A stretch of DNA of 64,000 nt from JAXLRU01 sp046330935 (GCA_046330935.1 JAXLRU010000012.1:1-64000), one strand, 5' to 3'. Positions 25,765 to 34,892 are shown, numbered from the stretch's first letter. Numbers and translations are program-made. Notes: generated by a model not told the origin, from the sequence alone.

Positions 25765-28428
25765 TCAGCGCATCGCGGGCAGCACGAGCCCCGAGGTCGA
25801 CACACCCCAGCGCACCTGGTCGGCGGGCACGGGGCGGCTCCAGAGGAAGCCCTGCGCACGCTGGCAGCCGAGTCCCTCCAGCCGGCGGCGCTGCATGGAC
25901 GTCTGCACGCCGACCGCGATGACGTCGAGGTTGAGGGTGCGCCCGATCCCGATGACGGCCTGGACCACGGCGAGCCCCCGCGCGTCCTCGAGCCCCGCGA
26001 CCACGCGGCGGTCGATCTTCACCTGGTCGACGGGCAGCGCGGCGAGGTGGGCCAGCGAGCCGATGCCGCTGCCGAACTCGTCGACCGACAGCCGCACGCC
26101 GTCGCGGCGCAGCTGGATCAGCCCGCCCAGCACCTCCTCCGGCGCCGCCTCGAGGTGGGCGGGGTGCAGCTCGAGGGTCAGAGCTCGCCCGGGCAGCCCG
26201 TGCTGGTGCAGGAGCGCCCGCACCTGATCGGCGAGGCCGGTGGAGCGCAGCTGGCGGCCGAACAGGTTGACGTGGACGCCGGGCCCGTCCTGACCGTCGG
26301 CGGCCGCGGTGCGCCACCACGCCCCGGTCTGGCGCAGCGCCTCCGCGAGCGCCCAGGACCCGACCTCCGAGGCCAGCGGACCCCCCGCGACGACGTCCAG
26401 CCACTGGGCGGGTTCCAGGAGGCCCTCGGTGGGGTGCTCCCAGCGCAGCAGGGCCTCGACGGAGCGGACGCGGCCCGAGGCGAGGTCGACGATCGGCTGA
26501 TAGTGCAGGCGCAGCTGCCCGGCCTCGACGGCGACGGCGGCCTCCTCGGCGATCCGCACGGCGCGCACCGCCACCTCGTGGTGCTCCGGCGCGAACACCG
26601 CGAGCTGGCGCTTGCCGTCGCGCTTGGCCACGTACATGGCGGTGTCGGCGTCCTGCAGCAGCGAGTCGGCGGTGCTGTCGGGCCCCGACAGCGCCAGGCC
26701 GATGCTCGCACCGGACCGGTAGGAGGCCCCCTCGACGTCGACCGGCGAGGTCAGCGCGGCGATGATGCGCGACGCGATGGACTCGGCGACCTCCTGGTCG
26801 GGCACCTCCGGGCACAGGACGACGAACTCGTCACCGCCGAGGCGGGCGACGGTGTCGGTGGGCCGCACGGCGGCGACGACGCGCTGGGCCACCTCGATCA
26901 GCACGGCGTCGCCGGCGGCGTGGCCGGCGGAGTCGTTGATGTCCTTGAAGTCGTCGAGGTCGCAGAACAGCAGGGCGGCGCGGTTGCCGCTGCGGCGGGT
27001 CCCGGCCAGGGCGAGCCCGATCCGGTCCATCAGCAGCAGCCGGTTGGGCAGGCCGGTGAGGGCGTCGTGGAGGGCGAGGTCGCGCAGGCGGTCCTCGGCC
27101 TGGCGGCGTTCGGTGACGTCGACCAGCTGGGCGCTGGCGCGGACCGGGCCCTCGGGGCGCCCGGGCAGCGGCGCGAGGGCCACCTCGAACCACCGCGGCT
27201 GCCCGTCCACGAGATGACGCAGCTCGCCGTGCCAGCCGGTGAGGTGGCCGTCGCGGACCGCCCCGACGGCGGCGAGCGCCTTCGCGTGGTCCGACGCCTC
27301 GATCACGTCCGTCCACGGCTGCCCCGACGGGTCGCGCTCCAGCATGCGGACGAGGGACGGGTTGCAGTGCTCCACGCGCGGGGTCTGGCCGAGCTCGAGC
27401 ACGGCCATGCCGAGCAGGGCGCGGTCGAAGCTGCGCCGGAACGACTCCTCGCTGTGCGCGAGCTCCGCGGTGAGCCGGTCGCGCTGGTCGGAGGTCAGGG
27501 CCAGGGCCAGCGCGACGAGCGCGTTGGTGACCATGAGCAGCTGGGTCAGGGACTGCGCGGTGAGCGGGTCGTGGCCGCCGAAGGGCCCGCCGCCGTTCAC
27601 CCACCCCAGCGCCGCGACGGTCGTGGCGAGGGCCAGCGACGCGGTGGTCCGCCCCACGCCGAGCCGCGTCGCGCCCCACAGCAGGGGCAGCAGCGGGAGG
27701 AACGACAGGGCCACGTGGCTACCGGGCAGGAACACGACACCGCTGACCACGCCGGTGGCGAGCAGCTGCGCGGCGGCCTCGACGCTGCGCCCGGGGCGCA
27801 GCTGCGCGGCGGCCTTGTCCTCCACGGCCAGCAGCGCCGGCAGCAGCACGACCATGCCGGTGCCGTGGGCGGCCGCGGTGGCGCGGGCCAGTTCGAGCGC
27901 CGAGGCGAGGTCGCGCCCGGCGAGAAGGGCGGCGACGGCGAGGACGGCCCCGCCCGAGGCCGCCGCGAGCGCCACCGCGCAGGTGAGGCGGGCGACGTCG
28001 GCGCCGCGGCGGGGATGCCAGGCGAGGACGGCGACCGCCTCGTCGGCGCTGTCGGTGCGGGGGCCGCGGGCGAGGGCCGCTCGTGGGCCCACGAGGACGG
28101 TCACGGTGACGGCGGCCTCGACGGCGGCCACGACCGTCAGCGCCAGGCACTGCCAGGCGAGCGCGCCGTCCACGGTGGCGGCGACGGCCGTGGCGGCGGT
28201 GACGACGGCGAGGGTGGCGGCGCGGCGGCGCGGCCAGCGGACGACGACCGCGCAGCCCAACCCGGCTGCGGGCCACCACACCGCGGCGTCCATGCCCTCG
28301 CGGGAGAACGCGGTGGCACCCAGGTGCGCGAAGACGAGCACGAGCGCGCCGACGAGCACGAGCAGCCACGGACCGTCGGCCACCTGCCGTCGGCCGGTGC
28401 GACGGGGCGCCAGGGACACGCTCGTCAT
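25765..28428 (-). CDS. membrane diguanylate cyclase with MASE1-like sensor, PAS, GGDEF and degenerate EAL domain
   Basis: 887 residues. About 300 N-terminal residues form a multi-helix MASE1-like sensor, followed by a PAS domain (EESFRRSFDRALLGMAVLEL near 330) and a GGDEF domain with intact LGGDEF near 530 and an RPTD I-site five residues before it. This suggests active, product-inhibited c-di-GMP synthesis. The EAL domain starts with the usual glutamate (VEALLRWEHP near 657), but other catalytic positions differ: VDEFGSG instead of DDFGTG near 780, and AVGVQT instead of AEGVET near 838. Loss of those glutamates argues against phosphodiesterase activity; it may be a c-di-GMP or GTP sensor. 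Confidence 0.9.
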   Translation of the reverse strand: MTSVSLAPRRTGRRQVADGPWLLVLVGALVLVFAHLGATAFSREGMDAAVWWPAAGLGCAVVVRWPRRRAATLAVVTAATAVAATVDGALAWQCLALTVVAAVEAAVTVTVLVGPRAALARGPRTDSADEAVAVLAWHPRRGADVARLTCAVALAAASGGAVLAVAALLAGRDLASALELARATAAAHGTGMVVLLPALLAVEDKAAAQLRPGRSVEAAAQLLATGVVSGVVFLPGSHVALSFLPLLPLLWGATRLGVGRTTASLALATTVAALGWVNGGGPFGGHDPLTAQSLTQLLMVTNALVALALALTSDQRDRLTAELAHSEESFRRSFDRALLGMAVLELGQTPRVEHCNPSLVRMLERDPSGQPWTDVIEASDHAKALAAVGAVRDGHLTGWHGELRHLVDGQPRWFEVALAPLPGRPEGPVRASAQLVDVTERRQAEDRLRDLALHDALTGLPNRLLLMDRIGLALAGTRRSGNRAALLFCDLDDFKDINDSAGHAAGDAVLIEVAQRVVAAVRPTDTVARLGGDEFVVLCPEVPDQEVAESIASRIIAALTSPVDVEGASYRSGASIGLALSGPDSTADSLLQDADTAMYVAKRDGKRQLAVFAPEHHEVAVRAVRIAEEAAVAVEAGQLRLHYQPIVDLASGRVRSVEALLRWEHPTEGLLEPAQWLDVVAGGPLASEVGSWALAEALRQTGAWWRTAAADGQDGPGVHVNLFGRQLRSTGLADQVRALLHQHGLPGRALTLELHPAHLEAAPEEVLGGLIQLRRDGVRLSVDEFGSGIGSLAHLAALPVDQVKIDRRVVAGLEDARGLAVVQAVIGIGRTLNLDVIAVGVQTSMQRRRLEGLGCQRAQGFLWSRPVPADQVRWGVSTSGLVLPAMR

Positions 28429-28693
28429 GTCTGCTCTCCTCCTGCCCGGCCCGGCGCTGCGTCTGCACGGCGGGTCGGCACGTCGGCGAAGGCCCTACGG
28501 GTCACGAGCGACGGTGACGTCCCGTCATCGCCCACGGCCGTTCGGGATCACCGGTTCGGTCCACACGTCCGTGCATCGGAGGCCACCGCCCCCGCCTTGA
28601 GCCGCAGCCGTGTCCGCCCTGTGACCGTTCTCGCGGGAGTTCTCGCCAGGGCGGCATGACCTGGCGCGGCGGGATACGGCATCGTTGGGCGGC

Positions 28694-29557
28694 GTGAGCG
28701 AAACGGCACCTCCCGGCTGGTACCCCGACTCCTCCGCGCCCGGCTTCGAACGCTGGTGGGACGGCTCCGCATGGAGCCACGTCACCCGCCCGGTCGAGGC
28801 GGGCCCGACGACCCCCGCGCCCGGCTGGGCGGCGCCCACGGCGCCGGGCCGGCCCGGCTCCTCCGCCGAGCCCGGCCAGGGGTTCGGCGGCCCGACCAGC
28901 TACGGCCAGACCCCCGACCAGCCCGGTCAGCCCCATCAGTGGACGCAGACCCAGTCCTACGGCGCGCCCCAGCCGTACCAGGCCTACCCCGGGCAGGCCT
29001 ACGGGTCCATGGACCAGGCGGCGGTGTACTTCCACGCCAAGCGCACCCCCGACGGCGAGCCCCTCGCCGGGGTCGGCATGCGGCTCCTCGCTCGGATCCT
29101 CGACGGGATGATCACGGGAGTCCTGACCCTCGCCCTGAGCTTCCAGGCGTTGACGGACTACCTCGACGCCGTCACCCGCTTCGTCGACGAGGCCGCTGTC
29201 AGCGGCGACGCGGCCGACCCGTTCGCGATCTACAGCGACCCCCAGGTCAGCAAGTCGCTGATCACGATCACCGTCGTCAGCTTCCTCGTCAGCCTCCTCT
29301 ACGAGGTGCTGTTCATCGGTTTCCTCGGCGCCACCCCCGGCAAGCTCGCCTGCGGCCTGCGGGTGCGCCGTTACGACCGGCCGGGCAAGCCCGGCTGGGG
29401 TCCGGCGATCCTGCGCTGGCTGGTCATCGGCATCTCGGGGCTCGTCTGCGGGCTCGTCTCGCTGCTCGACGTCCTGTGGTGCCTGTGGGACCCGCGCCGC
29501 CAGTGCCTGCACGACAAGGCCGCGAGCACCGTCGTCGTCAGCAAGCGCCCCTTCTGA
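28694..29557 (+). CDS. DUF2510/RDD-family membrane protein
   Basis: 287 residues from GTG 28694. The N-terminus is a DUF2510 module (APPGWYPDSSAPGFERWWDG) followed by a Pro/Gln/Tyr-rich linker of about 80 residues. The C-terminal RDD domain begins GVGMRLLARILDGMITGVL and has three to four membrane helices with conserved Arg/Asp pairs. A frame extension to TTG 28685 is possible, but DUF2510 proteins normally start just before PGWYPD. RDD proteins have been linked to ion exchange and membrane transport; the role here is unknown. Confidence 0.85.
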   Translation: MSETAPPGWYPDSSAPGFERWWDGSAWSHVTRPVEAGPTTPAPGWAAPTAPGRPGSSAEPGQGFGGPTSYGQTPDQPGQPHQWTQTQSYGAPQPYQAYPGQAYGSMDQAAVYFHAKRTPDGEPLAGVGMRLLARILDGMITGVLTLALSFQALTDYLDAVTRFVDEAAVSGDAADPFAIYSDPQVSKSLITITVVSFLVSLLYEVLFIGFLGATPGKLACGLRVRRYDRPGKPGWGPAILRWLVIGISGLVCGLVSLLDVLWCLWDPRRQCLHDKAASTVVVSKRPF

Positions 29558-29587
29558 GGCACCCGCCCGCACCTGCCCCGGACCGTC

Positions 29588-29628
29588 CGCGCGCCGGCCC
29601 CGCCCTCACGGGCAGGGCGGCGCGCGGC
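29588..29628. terminator. bidirectional stem-loop between convergent genes
   Basis: CCGCCCT and AGGGCGG form a 7-bp stem (29600-29620), extended by CG-rich flanks. It lies between the RDD gene and the convergent hypothetical gene, where a bidirectional terminator is expected. No clear T run. Confidence 0.45.
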
Positions 29629-29650
29629 GGTCGCAGGGTTGTGCGGGTGC

Positions 29651-30664
29651 TCAGGGGGCCAGCAGCCCCAGGACCCGCAGGTCCTCCAGCACGGTGGCGG
29701 GGTCGCTGACCGCCACGGTCACGAGGAAGGCGCGCGCCACGGCGGCGTCGGCCTGGCTCATCCGCCGGGCGGCCGAGGCGAGCACGGACGGTCGGCGCTC
29801 GGCCAGCACCGCCGCGATCTCCTGGGTCGAGGCCCCGTTGAGGGCGGCGCGCACCGCGCAGAGCAGGTTGAGCAGCCCGTGCCGTTCGGCGCCGGTCAGG
29901 GGGTCGGTGGTGCGGACGGCGTCGCGCACCCCGCCGACGGCGTGCACGGTGAGGTCGAGGTCGACGCAGCGACGCACCAGCACCGCCACCTCGGCCTCGG
30001 AGGGGATGCCGCCCGCGTGGCCGTCGTCGTCGCCGACCCGCAGCGCCACCTCCTCGGCGCCGTCGTCGGCGATGACGTCGAGCGCCGCCGTCGCCGCGGG
30101 AGGCACCTCGATCCACGCGGGGACGATGCTGTCGAGGTCGCCCAGCAGGGCGGCGGCCAGCGCCGCCGCGCGGGGACCCTCGAGCGAGCGGGGGCCGTCG
30201 GGTGCCGGCAGCGGCAGGTGGACGCCGATCAGCTCCACCCGGTCGTCGTCGAGCAGCAGGTGCCGCGCCCGGCGCAGGTCGGTGGACGGGTCGGCGGCGC
30301 CCGACCAGGGGGTGGGCCCCGCGGCGCCGGCCGTCAGCGCCACCCGCACGCCCGCGCGTCCGGCGCCCAGGGCCTCCTGGATCGCCGGCACCCGGGCCGG
30401 CGCGGCCATCAGGCAGGCGAACAGGTCACGCTCGGGCCCGGCCAGCCGCGCGAGGTGCGAGGACACCGCGGCCTCGACGGCTGCCGGGGCGGGCGGCTGC
30501 TCGAGCACGAGATCGGGGGTGGCCTCGGCGATGACGCCGTCGAGGAGCGCCGGCTCGGCCGGGCCGTGCCCGGCGTCGGTGCTGGCGCCGGGCAGCCCCG
30601 GCAGGGCCGGCTGTGCCGGCTGGGCGTGCCGTGCGGCGGGCACGTCGGCGGGGGAGGAGCTCAC
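29651..30664 (-). CDS. conserved-looking hypothetical protein
   Basis: 337 residues, Ala-rich, soluble, no signal peptide. I do not recognise a family. The frame has consistent codon bias along its length and alternates hydrophobic and charged segments typical of a folded protein, for example HLLLDDDRVELIGVHLPLPAPD near 135 and AEVAVLVRRCVDLDLTVHAVGGV near 222. It ends 28 nt before pncB, on the same strand but downstream of the preceding RDD region. Coding status is likely; function unknown. Confidence 0.65.
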   Translation of the reverse strand: MSSSPADVPAARHAQPAQPALPGLPGASTDAGHGPAEPALLDGVIAEATPDLVLEQPPAPAAVEAAVSSHLARLAGPERDLFACLMAAPARVPAIQEALGAGRAGVRVALTAGAAGPTPWSGAADPSTDLRRARHLLLDDDRVELIGVHLPLPAPDGPRSLEGPRAAALAAALLGDLDSIVPAWIEVPPAATAALDVIADDGAEEVALRVGDDDGHAGGIPSEAEVAVLVRRCVDLDLTVHAVGGVRDAVRTTDPLTGAERHGLLNLLCAVRAALNGASTQEIAAVLAERRPSVLASAARRMSQADAAVARAFLVTVAVSDPATVLEDLRVLGLLAP

Positions 30665-30691
30665 CTGCGCATTGTGCCCGGCCGCGCGCGA

Positions 30692-32014
30692 TCACCGCGC
30701 AGCGACCGCCTCCGCCGCGTCGTCGCCGTCGACGAGGAGCGTCGGGACGGCCGCCTCGCCGCGGGAGAGCTGCCTGGCCGTCGCGGGCAGCTCCGCGAGG
30801 GCGGCGGCGTGGTGGCGGCGGGCGTCCTCCAGCGAGGCGTCCGCGACGACCTGGCCCCCGCGAACCAGCGGCACCAGCAGCGCCCGCCCGTCGCCCGGCT
30901 CGGGCTCGCGCTCACCGACCACGACGACCTCCGCCCGGGCCAGCCCGTCCGGGCCCAGCCGCCGCACCGCCCACTTGCGCCCGGCCACCGAGAGCTTGCT
31001 CGCCGACCGCTTCGCCACCCCGACCAGCCGGCCGTCGGCGCCCTCGCGCGCGACCAGCTTGTAGACCAGCCCGGCGGTCGGCGCGCCGGAGCCGGTGACC
31101 AGCGACGTCCCCACGCCGTAGACGTCGACCGGCGCGGCGGCCAGGGACGCGATGGCGTACTCGTCGAGGTCGCTCGTGACGACGATCTTCGTGTCCCGCG
31201 CGCCGAGGGCGTCGAGCTGCGCCCGCACGGTGTGGGCCTGCTCCAGCAGGTCGCCGGAGTCCAGCCGCACGGCCCCCAACCCCGGCCCGGCCGCGGCGAC
31301 GGCGCGGGCCACGCCCTGCGTCACGTCGTAGGTGTCCACGAGCAGCGTCGTGCCGGCGCCCAGGGCCGCCACCTGGGCGGCGAACGCCTGCTCCTCGTCG
31401 TCGTGCAGCAGCGTGAACGCGTGCGCCGCCGTCCCCGTGGTGGGCACCCCCCAGCGTCGTCCGGCCTCCAGGTTCGACGTCGCCGTGAAACCCGCGACGA
31501 AGGAGGCTCGGGCCGCCGCCACCGCCGCCTCCTCCTGGGTGCGGCGCGAGCCCATCTCCAGGCACGGGCGGCCCTGGGCGGCCACGACCATGCGGCTGGC
31601 GGCGGCCGCGACCGCGCCGTCGTGGTTGAGCATCGACAGCACGAGGGTCTCCAGCAGCACCGCCTCGGCGAAGGTGCCCTCGACGACGAGGATCGGCGAC
31701 CCCGGCAGGTAGCACTCGCCCTCGGCGTAGCCCCACACGTCCCCGCGGAAGCGGTAGTCGGCGAGGTGGCGCAGCGTCACGTCGTCGACCACCCGGCGCT
31801 CCTGCAGGGCGGCCAGCTCGTCGTCGCCGAACCGGAACCGCGCCAGTTCCTCCAGCAAGCGGCCGGTGCCCGCGACCACCCCGTAGCGACGACCCTCGGG
31901 CAGGCGGCGCGCGAACACCTCGAACACGCACCGGCGCGAGGCGGCACCGCTGCCGAGCGCGGCCTGCAGCATCGTCAGCTCGTAGTGGTCGGTGAGCAGC
32001 GCGGAGGACCTCAC
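30692..32014 (-). CDS. pncB: nicotinate phosphoribosyltransferase
   Basis: 440 residues. PncB features: LLTDHYELTMLQAAL at the N-terminus, FEVFARRLPEGRRYGVVAG near 31, EMGSRRTQEEAAVAAARASF near 150 (phosphate-binding loop) and AVRLDSGDLLEQ near 248. It converts nicotinate, PRPP and ATP to nicotinate mononucleotide in NAD salvage. GTG 32014 is preceded by TAGGCT with a 6-nt spacer, so the transcript is probably leaderless. It is divergent from clpS with only 94 nt between starts, a conserved actinobacterial arrangement. Confidence 0.93.
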   Translation of the reverse strand: MRSSALLTDHYELTMLQAALGSGAASRRCVFEVFARRLPEGRRYGVVAGTGRLLEELARFRFGDDELAALQERRVVDDVTLRHLADYRFRGDVWGYAEGECYLPGSPILVVEGTFAEAVLLETLVLSMLNHDGAVAAAASRMVVAAQGRPCLEMGSRRTQEEAAVAAARASFVAGFTATSNLEAGRRWGVPTTGTAAHAFTLLHDDEEQAFAAQVAALGAGTTLLVDTYDVTQGVARAVAAAGPGLGAVRLDSGDLLEQAHTVRAQLDALGARDTKIVVTSDLDEYAIASLAAAPVDVYGVGTSLVTGSGAPTAGLVYKLVAREGADGRLVGVAKRSASKLSVAGRKWAVRRLGPDGLARAEVVVVGEREPEPGDGRALLVPLVRGGQVVADASLEDARRHHAAALAELPATARQLSRGEAAVPTLLVDGDDAAEAVAAR

Positions 32015-32020
32015 CGGCGC

Positions 32021-32026
32021 AGCCTA
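32021..32026 (-). promoter_or_regulatory. -10 element of pncB (leaderless type)
   Basis: TAGGCT on the minus strand followed by GCGCCG and the GTG start. The 6-nt distance puts transcription start at or next to the start codon. Confidence 0.55.
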
Positions 32027-32096
32027 GGTGCGCCCCCGCACCCCTGCGCGGCCAGGCGCCGACCCCGCCGCGGGGCGTGTGCGCAGGCCCGCGCAC

Positions 32097-32102
32097 TAAG
32101 GT
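32097..32102 (+). promoter_or_regulatory. -10 element of clpS (leaderless type)
   Basis: TAAGGT, then GAGGGC, then the GTG start of clpS. Matches the TAnnnT-N6 rule seen at several genes in this window. Confidence 0.55.
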
Positions 32103-32108
32103 GAGGGC

Positions 32109-32405
32109 GTGTCCGTCGCCCCCGTCGAGGTCGAGCGTCCCGACGCCGACCAGCAGGTGCTGCCGGACGTCCCCTGGGTGACGATCGTCTGGAACGACCC
32201 CGTCAACCTCATGTCGTACGTGACGCACGTGTTCCGCACCTACTTCGGCTACCCGAAGGAGAAGGCCGAACGGCTCATGCTCGACGTCCACGAGAAGGGC
32301 CGCGCCGTCGTCTCCACCGGCACGCGCGAGGAGATGGAGCGCGACGTGCAGGCGATGCACGAGTACGGCCTGTGGGCGACGATGCAGAAGCAGGACGCCG
32401 CGTGA
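32109..32405 (+). CDS. clpS: ATP-dependent Clp protease adaptor ClpS
   Basis: 98 residues, with the ClpS core TIVWNDPVNLMSYVTHVFRT near 25-44 including the N-degron pocket residues (Asn-Asp, Met), and LMLDVHEKGRAVVSTG near 57. It delivers N-end-rule substrates to ClpAP/ClpCP. Translation starts at GTG 32109 on a likely leaderless mRNA. Its stop overlaps the DUF2017 start as GTGA, a conserved gene pair. Confidence 0.93.
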   Translation: MSVAPVEVERPDADQQVLPDVPWVTIVWNDPVNLMSYVTHVFRTYFGYPKEKAERLMLDVHEKGRAVVSTGTREEMERDVQAMHEYGLWATMQKQDAA

Positions 32406-33066
32406 GCCGCTCGCCCTTCTCGCGGATCGCCCGCTCCGGCGGGGCGGTGAAGGCCAATCTCGACCCCGAGGAGCGGGAGGTGCTGGCCCACCTCTGCGAC
32501 GAGCTCGCAGGCCTGCTCTCGCCCGCGCCGCCCTCGGGCTCCGGGGGCCCCTCGTCCACGCCCGCAGCTGCCGGGCGCGAGCTCGACGACGTCGAGGCGG
32601 CCCTGTTCGCCCAGCTCGACGGGCTCGGCTCCGAGGCCGTCGACCCCCGTCCGACCCGATCCTCGCCCGGCTGCTGCCCGACGCCGTGAAGGACGACGCC
32701 GAGGCCAGCGCCGAGTTCCGCCGCCTCACCGAGACCGACCTGCGGCGCAGCAAGGTCCGCTGCCTGCAGGTGGCCGCCGCCGCGATGCGGCGCGAGGGGG
32801 AGCGGGTGCGCCTGGACGCCGAGGAGGCGGGCTGCCTGCTCAAGGCGCTCAACGACGTCCGGTTGGCGCTGGGGGAGATGCTGGGCCTGCACACCGACGC
32901 CGACGCCGACCTCATGGCAGCCGCCCTCGACGCCGCCGACCGCGCGCAGTCGGCCGGACGTGACCTCGACGCCCTCGGGCTCGACGAGGGATGGGTGGTG
33001 CGGGCCCGGCTGTACGAGGGGCTCGGTTACTGGCAGTCGGCGCTGATCGACGCGCTCGACGCCTGA
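32402..33066 (+). pseudogene. DUF2017 protein, single-base frameshift at 32644-32648
   Basis: From GTG 32402 the frame gives VSRSPFSRIARSGGAVKANL and EEREVLAHLCDELAGLL, the usual N-terminus of DUF2017 proteins encoded after clpS. At the CCCCC run the frame changes. The expected PSDPILARLLPDAVKDDAEA and the C-terminal half (SAEFRRLTETDLRRSK...QSALIDALDA) lie in the next frame to 33066. One extra C restores about 221 residues. The family is of unknown function and tightly linked to clpS. Conservation on both sides of the break suggests a sequencing indel. Confidence 0.82.
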
Positions 33067-33989
33067 GCGAGCAGCGCGAACGCGCCCGCCGCGGCAGGGG
33101 TCAGGGGCGAGGGCGGTGCCTCGGCGGGCACCGTGGCCGTGGCCAGCGCGACGGTCGTGAGGGCGTCGAACTCCGGCCCGTGCGTGATGCCCGCCGCCTC
33201 GCGATCGTCGAGGTCGAGCCGGACGACGACGTCGGGGCGCAGCCGCAGGAGGTCGTGGACGACGCCCAGCACCCGCGCGCGGTGGGAGGCGTCCGCGGGG
33301 TCCAGGTGCACGCCGAGCTCCTCCGCCAACTCCGTGACGAGCGTGGCCGTGAGCGACCCGGGGCCTGACGCGGCGGGTTCGACCATCCCGGATGGCGCCA
33401 CGTGCCAGCTGCCGACGTCGAGCGCGTTGCGCGCGCTGCGCCTGCCCAGCAGCACCCCACGCCTGCCGGCCCCGGCCGGGTCACCGGGTGAGGGCACTGT
33501 CACGACCACGCTCAGGCCCAGCGCCGCGACCCGTCCCGCGCCGCTGCGCAGCGGGTCCCCGCAGCGCTCGTGCGCCAGGTCGCGCAGCGGGGTGCCGGCG
33601 CCCCCGGACTCCCACTCCGCCCGCAGCGCGTCGCACGTCGCGACCATGCCGAAGTAGCCGCCGCGAGCCACGCGCAGGCGCCCCTGCGGCGTCGTCCCCA
33701 GCCAGCGCAGCACCGCGCCGTCGTGCATCCGCGGGTGCGCCGCCCGCAGCCGCTCCAGGTGGCCCGCGCCCGCGGCGGCGAGGAGCGCGACGTCGTCCTC
33801 CCCGCCGGTGCCGTCCTCGACGACCTCCAGGACGGCGTCCAGCCCTTCCGCCGGATCCGTCACGCCATTCGCGACGGGCGTGACGGCGACCGGAGCGGGC
33901 CCGCGGCCGTCGGCGCGCAGGACCGCGTCGGGGTAGCGCACGCGCAGGTCCTCGGGCGTCCGCCGGGGTGCGACGGTCGGCTCGGTCAC
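33027..33989 (-). CDS. Nudix-like hydrolase domain protein
   Basis: 320 residues. The central region contains a Nudix-box-like motif: GMVEPAASGPGSLTATLVTE followed by LAEELGV near residues 211-237, preceded by GVLLGRRSARNALDVGSWH. The REUxEExGU core reads TELAEELGV, so the conserved Arg is replaced by Thr while the metal-binding glutamates remain. The N-terminal 150 residues are not recognised. The 3' end overlaps the convergent DUF2017 gene by 40 bp. It may hydrolyse a nucleoside diphosphate derivative; the Arg change makes activity uncertain. Confidence 0.65.
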   Translation of the reverse strand: MTEPTVAPRRTPEDLRVRYPDAVLRADGRGPAPVAVTPVANGVTDPAEGLDAVLEVVEDGTGGEDDVALLAAAGAGHLERLRAAHPRMHDGAVLRWLGTTPQGRLRVARGGYFGMVATCDALRAEWESGGAGTPLRDLAHERCGDPLRSGAGRVAALGLSVVVTVPSPGDPAGAGRRGVLLGRRSARNALDVGSWHVAPSGMVEPAASGPGSLTATLVTELAEELGVHLDPADASHRARVLGVVHDLLRLRPDVVVRLDLDDREAAGITHGPEFDALTTVALATATVPAEAPPSPLTPAAAGAFALLAQASSASISADCQ

Positions 33990-34041
33990 GGTGCTCCTCG
34001 GTGGTCGGGCCCGTCGCGCGGGACGTGTCGGGCGGTCACGT

Positions 34042-34047
34042 TACGCT
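34042..34047 (+). promoter_or_regulatory. -10 element of MBL-fold gene (leaderless type)
   Basis: TACGCT followed by 7 nt and GTG 34055. This supports the GTG rather than ATG 34073 as start. Confidence 0.45.
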
Positions 34048-34054
34048 GCGGCGC

Positions 34055-34879
34055 GTGACCGATGGTGCGGTGATGCGGCTGACGGTGATCGGCTCGAGCG
34101 GCTCGTTCCCCGGCCCCTCGTCGGCGGCGTCCTGCTACCTGGTGGAGGTCGACGACGCCGAGCGCGATCGCCCCTGGCGGGTGGTGCTCGACCTCGGCAA
34201 CGGCGCGCTGGGCCCGCTGCAGCGGTTCGCCGGCCCCGGGGACCTCGACGCCGTCCTCGTCAGCCACCTGCACCCCGACCACTGCATGGACCTGTGCGGA
34301 CTCTACGTGGCCCTGCGCTACGACCCGCGCGTCGCGGCCGCCGCACAGCGGCTGCCCGTCCACGGGCCGCCCGGCACCCTCACCCGCCTGGTGCGCGCCT
34401 ACGGCGCCGACGACCCCGCCGACAGCCCGGCGGGGCACGACCCCGTCCCGGCCGCCATGGACGCCGTCTACGACGTTCGGGAGTGGACCGACGGCGTCGC
34501 CGTGCGGATCGGACCGCTGACCGTGATCCCGCGGCGCGTCCGCCACCCCGTACCCACGTTCGGGTTGCGGCTGGAGGTCGCCGGGCGCGTCCTGACCTAC
34601 TCCGCCGACACCGACGACTGCGAGGCGCTGGGCGAGCTCGCCGAGGGCGCCGACGTGTTCCTCTGCGAGGCGTCGTTCGTCGAGGGTCGCGACGAGGTCG
34701 CGGGCGTGCACCTGACGGGGCGGCGGGCGGGCGCGATCGCGGCCCGGGCGGGCGTGGGCCAGCTCGTGCTCACCCACATCCCCCCGTGGACCGATCCGGC
34801 GGTCGTGGTCGCCGAGGCCCGGCAGGTGTGGTCGGGGCCGTTGGATCTCGCGGTGCCCGGCGCGCTGTTCGACGTCTGA
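34055..34879 (+). CDS. MBL-fold metallo-hydrolase, RNase Z-like
   Basis: About 274 residues. It starts MRLTVIGSSGSFPGP (after six codons from GTG 34055) and carries the metal motif VSHLHPDHCMDL near residue 70, Asp in LTYSADTDDCEAL near 180 and the C-terminal His segment LVLTHIPPW near 236. This matches the RNase Z/beta-CASP-like hydrolases found directly before rph in actinobacteria, but the physiological substrate is not established. The start is ambiguous between GTG 34055 and ATG 34073. Upstream of rph by 20 nt, though rph also has its own -10-like hexamer. Confidence 0.86.
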   Translation: MTDGAVMRLTVIGSSGSFPGPSSAASCYLVEVDDAERDRPWRVVLDLGNGALGPLQRFAGPGDLDAVLVSHLHPDHCMDLCGLYVALRYDPRVAAAAQRLPVHGPPGTLTRLVRAYGADDPADSPAGHDPVPAAMDAVYDVREWTDGVAVRIGPLTVIPRRVRHPVPTFGLRLEVAGRVLTYSADTDDCEALGELAEGADVFLCEASFVEGRDEVAGVHLTGRRAGAIAARAGVGQLVLTHIPPWTDPAVVVAEARQVWSGPLDLAVPGALFDV

Positions 34880-34886
34880 GGGGTCG

Positions 34887-34892
34887 TAGGCT
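34887..34892 (+). promoter_or_regulatory. -10 element of rph (leaderless type)
   Basis: TAGGCT with a 7-nt spacer before ATG 34900. Confidence 0.5.
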
